Below, piece after piece: positions 1 through 10,499 of a stretch of DNA of 64,000 nt; positions within the stretch are counted from its first letter, which is position 1, and every line of letters begins with the position of its first letter. Below the pieces are notes generated by a model, which made no database searches, had not been told where the DNA came from, and saw nothing but the letters and a program-made list of their open reading frames with translations. The DNA lies in contig OZ020520.1 of assembly GCA_963971425.1 (NCBI GenBank), positions 7,854,553-7,918,552 of the forward strand, written 5' to 3'. The stretch comes from Bryoerythrophyllum caledonicum. Lineage: Eukaryota; Streptophyta; Bryopsida; Pottiales; Pottiaceae. Made by a program: the position numbers and the translations under genes.

Positions 1-140
1 AGGGACCTTCGGGTAAGGACCTACCTCGTCGGAAGGTAGGGACCTTCGGGTAGGGACGTACCTCGTTGGAAGGTAGGGACCTTCGGGTAAGGACCTACCT
101 CATCGGAAGGTAGGGACCTTCGGGTAAGGACCTACCTCGA
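1..140. repeat. 37-bp tandem repeat at window edge
   Basis: About 3.8 copies of a 37-bp unit beginning AGGGACCTTCGGGTAAGGAC, with copies starting at 1, 38, 75 and 112. Copies differ by only one to three bases, so the array is young. It is cut by the window edge, so its full length is unknown. Confidence 0.9.
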
Positions 141-1189
141 CTTAGTCCCGGTTAAGGGAAGGGGGGGTTATCTTTACAGCTATATAGACTATAGACATCC
201 GGGGTACACGAGTACCCGGATACAGATTATATCACCACGGATGGTAGTCCGTGGGCTCGCAGAGATTTTAGTGTTCGACACAAGTAACAGCTACTCTACC
301 TCCCATTCTCTCCTTCTAACTCTACTCACTCACTTGGATGGTTATGGTGTTACTGAGATCCCCCGAAGGGGTGTTAGACCCGTGTTTCCGAGGCTGCGAG
401 CGACGTAATGTAAGTGAGCAAGGGGCCTACCCACCCACTATTCGTCCTCCTCCCAATCTCCCTCCACCTCCGATGCAGTTGGAAGTGGGATGTTTCAGGG
501 AATGACATGAGTCTTCACAACCGACACCAACCGGTACGCCGGAAGGTCACTCAAGACTCAGTTATGACCCTCATACATCTGTCACTCCCCCCCTCGTCCT
601 TCCCTAGACACGTACAATCTCACATGTTATTCCCATCCACCCAACTAATCTACTTGATGGAACAAGGAAACGACTGTAACGGTTAGAGTTGGAGTCACGC
701 CCCTACTAGCTATCTTCTCACCTCACCTGTTATTCCCACCCACCCGGACTAATCTACTTTGATGGAACAAGGAAACAGTGATTAGATAGTTAGTATAGAC
801 TCGAGGAGTGGACTACTTGAAATGGCACTCACAGTCATGTATGCAATCCGAGCTCTCCAACCATCGAAGGTCTTCTCAGAGCGTAGGTTTAGAATTCAAC
901 TGAAAGCAAATACACACATCAAGCAGTGAAGAGAGGTGCCAAGACACTCCTCACTTATACTGCCAAGAACACACACAAACGCCAAAAGCATAAGATGCCT
1001 TCTAACTAAAAATGACGGCATTAATTACCCTTGGCGGCCACCGTCCTACCTACTCAACGTACCAAGTCAAAAGGCATCTAAACACAAATTCCAAGGCAAA
1101 CCAAGTCAAATCCAAGTTCAAATCGGGGCCTAATCCGCTAATGAATAGTGACCTACGGAACAAGATTCCAGGCCTACTTCCGAACCAAC
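141..1189. other. spacer without recognisable gene
   Basis: I see no convincing coding sequence here. Positions 197-221 form a near-perfect hairpin (arms ATCCGGGGTAC and GTACCCGGAT). Two related stretches near 600-680 and 720-780 share the phrase TTGATGGAACAAGGAAACG, so this is probably decayed repeat DNA. Confidence 0.5.
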
Positions 1190-2425
1190 TCCTCAAGTTT
1201 TCTCTTCTCTGGCTCGGAACCCGCTCAGCTCGCACCTCTCGTCTCGCACCTCCGCTCAGCTGGCTTGGTTCTCTTGTCTCGAAATTTCTGTCTCGTGTTC
1301 CGGTCTCGTGTCTCGGTCTTGCGTCTCGCGTCTCAGGTTCGCGGCTCGGACTTCTGTCTTGGGCTTCCGTATCCCGTCTCCGTCTTGTGTCTCGCGCCTC
1401 TGTCTTGCGTCTCGCGTCTCGGGTTCGCATCTTGGTCTCACGTCTTGGTCTCGGGTTTGCGTCTCGGGTTCGCGTCTCGGACTTCTGTATCGCGTCTCTG
1501 TCTTGCGTCTCGCGTCTCGGGTTCGTGTCTCGGGTTCGCGTCTCGGACTCGGGTTCGCGTCTTGGGTTCGCGTCTTGGTCTCACGTCTTGGTCTCGGGTT
1601 CGCGTCTCGGGTTCGTGTCTTGGACTCGGGTTTGCGTCTCGGGTTCGCGTCTCGGTCTCACGTCTTAGTCTCGGGTTCGTGTCTTGGACTCGGGTTCGCG
1701 TCTCGGACTTCTGTATCGCGTCTCTGTCTTGCGTCTCGCGTCTCGGGTTCGTGTCTCGGGTTCGCGTCTCGGACTTCTGTATCGCGTCTCTGTCTTGCGT
1801 CTCGCGTCTCGGGTTCGCGTCTCGGACTTGCGTCTCGGACTCGGGTTCGCGTCTTGGGTTCGCGTCTCGGGTTCGCGTCTTGGACTCGGGTTCGCCTCTC
1901 GGGTTCGCGTCTCGGTCTCACGTCTTGGTCTCGGGTTTGCGTCTCGGGTTCGCGTCTCGGACTTCTGTATCGCGTCTCTGTCTTGCGTCTCGCGTCTCGG
2001 GTTCGTGTCTCGGGTTCGCGTCTCGGACTCGGGTTCGCGTCTCGGTCTCACGTCTTGGTCTCGGGTTCGCGTCTCAGACTCGGATTCGCGTCTTGGGTTC
2101 GCGTCTCGGGTTCGCGTCTTGGACTCGGGTTCGCCTCTCGGGTTCGCGTCTCGGTCTCACGTCTTGGTCTCGGGTTCGCGTCTCGGACTTCTGTATCGCG
2201 TCTCTGTTTTGCGTCTCGCGTCTCGAGTTCGTGTCTCGGGTTCGCGTCTCGGACTCGGGTTCGCGTCTCGGGTTCGCGTCTTGGGTTCGCGTCTCGGGTT
2301 CGCGTCTCGGGTTCGCGTCTCGGTCTCGGGTTCGCGTCTCGGTCTCGGGTTTGCGTCTCGGGTTCGCGTCTCGGACTTCTGTATCGCGTCTCTGTCTTGC
2401 GTCTCGCGCCTCTAGACGTCCCCTC
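1190..2425. repeat. CpG-rich 13-bp minisatellite with higher-order structure
   Basis: The basic unit is GTCTCGGGTTCGC (13 bp) with variants such as GTCTTGGGTTCGC and GTCTCGGTCTCAC. A longer block containing GGACTTCTGTATCGCGTCTC recurs near 1485, 1705, 1767, 1960, 2184 and 2370, giving a higher-order repeat. Because 13 is not a multiple of 3 and stops are rare, long spurious ORFs rich in Ser, Arg, Leu and Val run in several frames on both strands; none should be annotated as a gene. CpG is abundant, which is unusual for old methylated plant repeats and suggests recent amplification. Confidence 0.92.
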
Positions 2426-2777
2426 TTTCCTCCGTAGACTTCCAGCTCGCAGGTTCCTTCTCTGGACTTTACTCATGGTCCGTCCTCGAAGATGCTGGCC
2501 TACTACCTGGTTCGTTGACTTGTACCCATGGGCTTGGCCCTTAAACTCGAGTCCTTAGGCTTGGATCCTTGAGCTTGGGCTCGGGTCGATATGGGTTGGG
2601 TTAAGGTGCGGGCTCGGGTCAGTATTTATCCCCCTTAACATTTTGTAAGCACTCTCTATTTTCCTTATCCTAATACTATCTAAGGATTAACACTTAGATT
2701 CGCCCTAACCTTTCCACCTACTATTTTCTGTATTTTAACCTCTTCTATATAACTAACTTAATTTTTTTTTTAAATTC
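2426..2777. other. spacer upstream of ORF1-like gene
   Basis: No gene is visible. The stretch becomes pyrimidine- and AT-rich, and CTATATAA near 2742 resembles a TATA box about 35 bp before the first ATG of the ORF1-like reading frame. It may be the 5' untranslated region of the LINE, but I cannot place the element's left end. Confidence 0.35.
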
Positions 2778-4820
2778 ATGGTACGACAAGCAGCGACCTC
2801 CCTAAGAAGAGCAACGACCTCCCTGAGAAGAACATGGACCTCCCAAAGAAGGACAAAGACCTCCCTGGAAAGAATAGCGACCTCCCAAAGAAGGACAACG
2901 ACCTCCATGAGAAGAACAGAGACCTCCTTGAGAGGGGCAGCGACCTCCCTAAAAAGGACAGCGACCTTCCTCCCCAGTAACTCATGGGCATCGACCTTCC
3001 TCCACAGTGGTACACCCTGGAGTAACCCAAGTCCAGGGACCTTACCCTCCAGAGACATACCCTTATATAACCCATGCCCAGTGACCTCCCTTCCCAGCTG
3101 CGACCTCCCACTACTAACTAGTGACTCCACCAATTCAAATAGCGACGCCACTCACTTCTCCACTATAAGTATACTAACTCAAATAGTTACTAACCTCTTC
3201 AAAAGTAGAAGTATATTTAGGTACATGGATAGCATCAAAAGACTCTTCAACTTTAATGAGAGGATGGACGAGGACACAATGGTGATTGAGAAGATACCAA
3301 GGCAAACCGAAGAAACCCCTACCACAAGCAAGAAAATGAAGAATGTTATGATAGAAGAAAATCCGCCGCACATCACTCATCTGTTATGCGCGAATTTCAA
3401 GTTTTGGCTAGGGTATCCTACTATGGAGGCTCTCGCAATTGAAGGACTTCAAGAACTTTATAGCGGAGAAATCGCCGAAGACATGATAACAAGAGGATTA
3501 AGGATGGAAGAAGCGGAGGAGGCAAGCGTGACAAAGATGGCATTTCCTCACATCTCACAACTACTATATCCAAGCACAAGAAACGGAGTGGAGGGACAAC
3601 ACTAGAACATCACCCAACTCCCCTTCGATATCACCATCAACACCTCCACAGGTTTGGCTCTTGATTTTCACATTGCAATTCACTTTGAACCCCCTTCCTC
3701 CCATATCATGCATGATGAAATCAAGATAATGGTCACAAAAAGACTAGAAGTAATGGATATAAAACTTGGTAATGATCTCATAGACCCTATTTCAATTCAA
3801 TGCTTGAGGGTCAAAAATGCGGAGAAGAAAGGTGTATGGGCGGGGATAATCAAACTACACTTGCTAAAATCCGAAATTGATGGTATCATGATGCTTAAAC
3901 TAGATGGTCACAACATCATTGGAAAGGTTTGTAAGAGTTACCAAAACATTGCTAGGCATTCTAACCTCTCTGTCAAGGTGAAGAGTGACAACTTGGAGGG
4001 TATTTCGGCCAACACTCTTTTCAAGGATGTTCTCTTAAATAGTTTTCGAAGGGGGCAAGAGTTTAAGATTACCGGAGTCCAAAAGAGCATTGAAGACACT
4101 CATGGGTTCATCATGACCACCACACCACAACAAGAAAAGAAGATCCAACTACATCAAGTCACCACACACCATGAGATCATACAAGCTAAACACATCAGCG
4201 GAGGGAAGGTATCACAAGAGACTAAGGCAAAAAAAGATGCCTTAACTCTAACTTTCTCTCCGTTACTTATCCTTATGAGTGTTTGTGATACAAGTGATGC
4301 CATTCGCAAGATCATTGGTGATGCTAACACAAGAACTATTTGGTTCCACAAAGAATGTTGAATTAGGCATAATGGTAGTGCTAATGTACATTGTGCTAAC
4401 CCAATTGTTTACAAGCAATTTGTGAACAAAACCTTTACCATGGGAGGATACCTTGTAGAATTTGCACCACGCCGGAGGAGTCTAGAAGGAACAGAACCCC
4501 CTTCCGAAGCACAAGTGAAAACATTCGGGTTTGATGACGTTAATGCCGCCATGGTCAACACGGTGGAGACCTTGAAGATACAAGAACCCTCGTCCAACAT
4601 CTCCAAGTAAGATGTGTTGGAGATTGTGGAGTCGGTTATAGAGGAAAGCAACAAGAAGATGAGGAAGGAGACACGAGAGTATGCCGATAAAAAACATGAA
4701 GAATTGAAGACACAAATGATGAGCATCCAACAAGCAATGAGTGCCGCACTTGCTTCAATGCAAGCTATCACGGCAAATATGGCTACACCCATGATTGAAG
4801 ACAAGTCGCCAAACTTGTAG
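2778..4820 (+). pseudogene. ORF1-like protein, one frame with three in-frame stops
   Basis: One frame stays readable from 2778 to 4820 with stops only at 3603, 4359 and 4608, giving about 680 codons. The start is an ATG. The first 60 residues are a seven-residue repeat of the form TSLRRAT. A middle part of about 230 residues (from 3654) is unlike anything I recognise. The last 65 residues (4614-4820) are charged and Met/Gln-rich and look like a coiled coil (for example NKKMRKETREYADKKHEEL). Position just before ORF2 on the same strand suggests the LINE's ORF1 (a nucleic-acid-binding, particle-forming protein in this class), but base composition differs from ORF2, so it could be an older, separate sequence. 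No RRM or CCHC knuckle is visible. Confidence 0.5.
2795..2962 (+). repeat. 21-bp in-frame tandem repeat (8 copies)
   Basis: Eight copies of a 21-bp unit starting GACCTCCCTAAGAAGAGCAA. The unit length keeps the reading frame, so it encodes eight seven-residue repeats (TSLRRAT, TSLRRTW, TSQRRTK and similar), a strongly basic Ser/Thr-Arg tract at the N-terminus of the ORF1-like protein. Confidence 0.9.
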
Positions 4821-7614
4821 ACTCCAAGGACTACAAGGTAACTATCATTGACCATACACTATACCAAATATATACACTAAAGTCTAGTATAGACTTTAGA
4901 TATTATACTAGTACATTATATGTAGTAGTATACAATCATACATCCATATATGGGACATATAAATACTATATTAAACTTTGTACTAAATACAAATACATCA
5001 TTCTATACAAAGGGGAATACATATACACATACTCAAATACATATACTAATACCACTACCAAAAAACATACAAATACAAACTCTCAAAACATACATACAAA
5101 TACATATACATACACAAATAAAAATACTACCTACAATACTCATATACACATAAATATAAACACAACATCCACCACATACGCAAAGAGATGCAAAAATACA
5201 AATCAATATATACACATAAAAACTAACACAAACCAAGATACACAAACAAACACAAAACCAATTAACAAAAACAACATACACAACAAGAAACCTAAACAAA
5301 ACAAAGCAAAGAAAAGCATTTCTAGGAAAACTCACCCAAAAGAAGGAAAGCTCAACATACACACTCTACAGTACAAGGATAAAATCAAAAATAAAACAAA
5401 AAAGAATATTAGACAAACAAAAAAACATATAATCTCTAAACATAACAATAAACCACCACATCATAAACTACTACTAATACTAGGAGGAGACATAGAAACC
5501 AACCCAGGACCTATGCCAAATATACTAAAAAGACACCCAACACAACACAAAAAAAATGCCAAAATGTACTTCATACCAAACACAATAAAATTACAACTGG
5601 AATACAGACATATTACCCAATCATTTGCACCTATACTAAAACCTACGCATATACTACACCAATTATACACCAAGACACATCCACACATTACCCAATATAT
5701 ACAACAACAAAATGAACACCCCTCATCACATATTCTATACGCCATAATAAGTACAATCCACCCAAATTTAGACAAATGTAACCTCCTCTTAAACCCACAA
5801 AGCCCAAACATAACTCAATGGACTAACACACTATTAAACACCCTTGCTAACCTACAAAACCCTCCCGAAAGACACATTAACACCCCACACCCTTATATAA
5901 CATTCATTGAAGAAAACCAAAATATTATTAAACATAAAACATCCATACATAAAGAATTATATGATTTTATAAACAATCATCATACACCACCATCACAAGA
6001 TATTATAAAACAAAAATTCCCATACCTTCCCAACAATCTAATTAATGAATCACTAAAATGTTTCGATCAAATACCATAATACACTCACCCACCCCCCCCA
6101 ACCCCTTACCTTACTCCACAAAACCAAAACAATTGCTCAAATCAAGAAAACACATACATAATCACATGGAATGCCTCCTCTCTAAACATTGCCCTTCCTA
6201 GCTTACAAACTTTGGTTACACATACAAACACCCCGCCAGCCATTATAGTTATACAAGAAACAAAACTATCCACCACAAAATCCACAAGATATATACAAAA
6301 TATATTTCAAGACTATAAACTCATTTTTAACAATACACATGCACTTACAAGATGTATCCAACAACGGAGACGATACACACCGGGCCGCGGCGGCCTCCTT
6401 ACACTAATACACAAAAAATATGCTTTCCCGGGCAACATCAAAAAATTCTTACCCCAATGCACATATCTCCTTACCTTCAAATAATCAAAATTACTAATCA
6501 CCCCCTATAACCATAGTTAATTTTTCACATGTACATGCCATCTCACCCCGAAGACACTAGATTTATCATTGATTTACAAAACACTATCACATCTCACATA
6601 AATAACAACCCCAATTACACATATATATTATGCGGAGACTTCAATAGAGATATAGCATTAATTGGGCGCCAAAATGGACATCATAACACCCCTCCTCAAA
6701 CCATAGATCACCAATGGCGCCATTTCACAAAAAACTTAAACTTCACTTATATAAATACCGATACACAATTCTCTAGACAAGGTGGCTACAATTATAGTGA
6801 TTGGAGCCTAATAGATGGATTTTATATAAACACCAACAACAATACACAATACACCTCTACAACAAACAAAGATGTTATTCTCAACTTGGACCACTCACCT
6901 ATACAATTATACATCCCAAATAACACATTAATTAATAGAACTCCTACAATCCTAAACAATGACACTATACGCATACTCAACCCCATCCCAAAAGACAATA
7001 TAGAAAAATTCAACACAATTTTTTTTGAAGAAAACTCCATACAAGTCGACTCCCTCATAAACACTCTTGAAAATAACAATCAACTATCACAAGCACAATG
7101 GCAAGAAGCATATCACACCCTAGATATACTCATTAATAAAATCTCCGACACACTCGAACAAACTTGTAGAGCCCACTCAATACCTCAAATGACAAACAGA
7201 ACATCTCAACAAGGCGGTTATCTACCCCGCAAACTTTCTAAAACTTGGAAACAACATCTAACCACATACCATGTTATACGAAAAACTATTAGAATTGTAA
7301 AAAATAATTCTCAATGGCGTAACCACCCCATAGGCAATGAACTACTAACTCTACAACACACCCAAATCCCTACCCCGCCGCCTCCGGATCTACCCCACGA
7401 TACATGGATAAAAAATATCGCACTAATTGCAAAAAATGCCAACATACAAGCCAGGAAAGTAACCTCAAAATACGCCAAAGATAACATTAAAAAAACCATC
7501 TCAAAATATAGACAATTCTATGAAGTTAGCCCAAAAAAAATTAATAGAAAAGTCTTTAAAAACCTTGAATTCCCACCACTAGATTGTATCACTGATAAAT
7601 ATAATAATATATAA
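4799..7614 (+). pseudogene. LINE ORF2, N-terminal part: 2A-like motif and AP-type endonuclease
   Basis: The frame that holds ORF2 is free of stops from 4799 to 6076 (about 426 codons), although most of it lacks an early ATG. A 2A-like motif lies at 5468-5512. After a stop at 6077 the same frame continues (6080-6481) with the start of an exonuclease-endonuclease-phosphatase domain (TYIITWNASSLN and IVIQETKLS). A frame change then leads into 6529-7614 with CGDFN, SDWSLIDGFY and LDHSP, which are the GDFN, S-x-x-D and DH signatures of AP-type LINE endonucleases. The function in the family is nicking target DNA. The stretch ends where the Tc1 element is inserted. It overlaps the ORF1-like frame by 22 bp. 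Confidence 0.75.
5468..5512 (+). other. 2A-like ribosome-skipping motif in LINE ORF2
   Basis: The 15 codons read LLLILGGDIETNPGP, which matches the 2A consensus D-x-E-x-N-P-G-P together with the usual hydrophobic run before it. It lies in the same open frame as the downstream ORF2 region and directly before an in-frame ATG at 5513. 2A motifs are known from picornaviruses and from N-termini of some non-LTR retrotransposons in trypanosomes and animals, where the ribosome releases the upstream peptide between G and P. Activity here is inferred. Confidence 0.8.
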
Positions 7615-7719
7615 CTAGCCCTGAAGACATTGCGATTGAAATATTCAACCAACAAACAAAAAACAATAGACCCACAGTACCAACTTGTAATTACCAACCA
7701 CAACATCCAAATGAATGTA

Positions 7720-8297
7720 CAATAGGGTGACATTCAAATTGGCCGTTTAGTAGTTCCAGGGATAGTGTCCTACACTGCTGCCAACTTTGACACCCTCCCC
7801 AAAGCTGAGAAATTGTTATTTTACCATGAAAATTTGGGGAAAACATCACCTTTATGTTGAAAACATGCATACCAAATTTCAAGTCCAGGAGACTTATACA
7901 AAAAAACTTATGCAATATCTACCAACATGGGATAGCTGTGAGAAAAGTGTCACAGCTGCCAACTTTGACACCCTCCCAAGAATTGAGGAAATTTTTTTTG
8001 CCCATGAAATTTTTGGAGCAAAAACATTTTTATGTTGGTTGCATGTGTGGAAAATTTCAAGTCCAAAAGACCCATACAAAAAATAATATTCCAAATCTAC
8101 CAACATGTGTAGTTTTGAGAAACAAAGGGGAAAACCATTTTACTACTTCCAACTTTGACGCCCTCCTTAGGATTGAATTTTTGTTGATACATAGTGAAAT
8201 TTTTGGCACAAGATCATCTCTACGCTGGTAACATGTGAGATAAATTTCAAAGCCAAAAGATGTACACAAAAAAGTTATTCCATATCTACCAACATGT
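7720..8297 (+). repeat. left 578-bp terminal inverted repeat of Tc1 element
   Basis: This arm pairs with 9920-10497. It contains three internal degenerate repeats built around the phrase CCAACTTTGACACCCTCC (near 7781, 7959 and 8149), so each arm is itself repetitive. A related solitary arm fragment lies at 34262-34508. Confidence 0.92.
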
Positions 8298-9295
8298 ATG
8301 TCCTCCATTAACGTCAATCACTGCTAGGAACCTAGAGGGCATAGAATGACATAGTTGAAGGAGCTTTGTACCATTGACTAACTTCCACTCTCTTTCAAGA
8401 ACTACCTTCAACACATCTAAGCTTCTAGGGCATTGTTTTCCATGTTGCACAACATCTTTTAACATCCTCCAAACATTCTCGATTGGATTGAGATCGGGAG
8501 AGTTTGTAGGCCAGTTGAGCTTTTCGAGAAGGTGGCTTTGTCTCCATTCTTCACATATTTTGCTCCTATGGACGGGTGCCCCATCTTCCATAAGCACTCC
8601 TTGTGGAATTTGACCCATGAAATGAACCAATTTGGCATCGTAAACCACTTCTATAAAATCCTTAGCAGAACGTTGGCCTTTAGGCATAAAGACAAGTTCT
8701 GACTGTCGTCCTCCGGCAAATGCGCCCCAAATCATTAAAGAAGTCCTTCCACTTTTAAAAGTAGGAGCTAGACAACTTGATGAATAACGCTCGTATGCAC
8801 TTCCCCAAACATGAATTTGCCGAGAATTTTTTCCAATTTCAAAAGTAGATCCATCTATCCAAACAACACACTCCCACTCTTTTGCACTCCATCACGGTAC
8901 TTCTGAGCAAAAACTAATCGTTGAGACATGTGACGAGGTGTCAAAAAAAGTTTTTTGACTGCAATTCGACTAAAAGTGCCATTTTTATGTAAGACCCTTT
9001 GAATAGTACGTCTACACACTTGAGTAGGACATGCATTGGTAATCTCTGAGAGTGAAGAGCAACGATGAATTTTTGAGTAATGCACAATACTACGAACATC
9101 TCTATCACTAAACTTTTTAGCGTGACTTCCACCGCAAGGTTTGCGCTTGTAGGTTCCATCTTTTCTAAATGTTTTTACTAACCTTGTAACTGTTCTAATA
9201 GGAACTCCAATAGTAGCTGCAATTTGAACTCCTGTAAATCCTCCCTCACTCAAACCTATGATGCGAGCACAAATTTCATCTGAAATTGCCATCAT
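8286..9295 (-). pseudogene. Tc1/mariner transposase, one frameshift
   Basis: The protein would start at the ATG at 9295 and end at 8286, about 336 residues, a usual Tc1-class length. Residues 1-60 form a helix-turn-helix (GFTGVQIAATIGVPIRTVTR) and a second HTH follows (CRRTIQRVL). The catalytic part shows VVWIDGS (first Asp), LMEDGAPVH (second Asp) and NSPDLNPIENVW (Glu). Thirty-four residues separate the second Asp and the Glu, so it is DD34E. A single-base frame change near 8878-8880 separates the HTH part (ending at 8855) from the catalytic part, so this copy is not functional as it stands, although all catalytic residues remain. The gene lies between the inverted arms and its last codons touch the left arm. 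Confidence 0.88.
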
Positions 9296-9299
9296 AAAC

Positions 9300-9919
9300 T
9301 TATAGAGTGCGTGATGCTAGCTACAGCAGTAGAGTAGGGGTTAGAGCAGAGCAAGGGGGAGAGAAGGGGGCCAAGGGGCTAGAGCAGAGCAAAGGGGTTG
9401 CAAGATTGACACGTGACAATCGGCAGAGGAAGGAGAACAGGGCTGGAGTAGAGCAAGGGGGAGAGAAGGGAGCCAAGGCGCTGGAGCAGAGAGGAGAGAG
9501 AAGGGTCGCCAAAACACAAGCCCATATGCATACATGAAAAATCGTTTTGCTCTTAATCAGTCATCATGTATGCCCAATGTGAATCAACACTCATGCATCC
9601 CACAATACAACACTCTCTCTTTTGAGGATTGTCTCAACATTCAATCTATCACAAATCACACACACCATTCCCTTTACATAGTGTTCAATAGATATTTAGA
9701 AGAAAAAATTTGTCATGTGTCTAATGCACACTTTATGGCCAAGTGGATTCTTCTGCATGGAACACCTCTTCACTTCTTCATTTAGATGTTATTGATCTTT
9801 TTGAGAAGCATTTATGTTTGGTGGCTTACTCACATGATTGAGTTCAATGAAAAAGCATGAGGTGTCAAAGATATTTTGACATTTTCAATATGACCTTCAA
9901 ATTGTTTATCATAATTACA
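9300..9919. other. internal 5' region of Tc1 element
   Basis: Upstream of the transposase start on the - strand. Positions 9330-9515 hold a purine-rich, partly duplicated stretch (AGCAAGGGGGAGAGAAGG appears at about 9351 and 9453). No gene is recognised in the remainder. Confidence 0.55.
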
Positions 9920-10497
9920 CATGTTGATAGATATAGAATAACTTTTTTTATGTATGTCTTTTGGCTTTGAAATTTATCCCACATGTTGCTAGCGTAGAGA
10001 TGATCTTGTGCCAAAAATTTCATTATGTATCAACAAAAACTCAATCCTAAGGAGGGCGTCAAAGTTGGAAGTAGTAAAATGGTTTTCCCCTTTGTTTCTC
10101 AAAACTACACATGTTGGTAGATTTGGAATATTATTTTTTGTATGGGTCTTTTGGACTTGAAATTTTCCACACATGCAAACAACATAAAAATGTTTTTGCT
10201 CCAAAAATTTCATGGGCAAAAAAAATTTCCTCAATTCTTGGGAGGGTGTCAAAGTTGGCAGCTGTGACACTTTTCTCACAGCTATCCCATGTTGGTAGAT
10301 ATTGCATAAGTTTTTTTGTATAAGTCTCCTGGACTTGAAATTTGGTATGCATGTTTTCAACATAAAGATGATGCCGTCCCCAAATTTTCATGGTAAAATA
10401 ACAATTTCTCAGCTTTAAGGAGGGTGTCAAAGTTGGCAGCAGTGTAGGACACTATCCCTGGAACTACTAAACGGCCAATTTGAATGTCACCCTATTG
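9920..10497 (-). repeat. right 578-bp terminal inverted repeat of Tc1 element
   Basis: Inverse complement of 7720-8297 with only a few mismatches. Reading frames seen in the arm are mirrored in the other arm and are not genes. Confidence 0.92.
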
Positions 10498-10499
10498 TA

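Larger units (their letters stand above)
7720..10497. mobile_element. Tc1/mariner-type DNA transposon with very long inverted ends
   Basis: The element starts CAATAGGGTGACATTCAAAT and ends with its inverse complement, with a TA dinucleotide on both sides (7718-7719 and 10498-10499), the target duplication of Tc1/mariner. The inverted ends are about 578 bp each and nearly identical, so the insertion is recent relative to the LINE it splits. A transposase gene with an HTH and a DD34E-type catalytic core lies on the - strand. LINE sequence resumes immediately after the right TA. Confidence 0.93.

Noticed and set aside
1012-2558. Long ORFs on both strands (up to 429 codons) rich in Ser, Arg, Leu, Val
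   Set aside because: They are translations of the 13-bp minisatellite in shifting frames; the same peptide phrases recur in several frames.
4799-4820. Programmed -1 frameshift joining the ORF1-like frame and ORF2
   Set aside because: The frames overlap by 22 bp in the right register, but no slippery heptamer or clear downstream structure was seen.
7854-8231. 125-codon ORF mirrored at 9989-10363 on the other strand
   Set aside because: Both lie in the inverted arms of the Tc1 element; duplicated because the arms are, with no protein features.
9307-9785. Two small + strand ORFs between the Tc1 arms
   Set aside because: Purine-rich repetitive or AT-rich sequence with no recognisable protein and opposite to the transposase.
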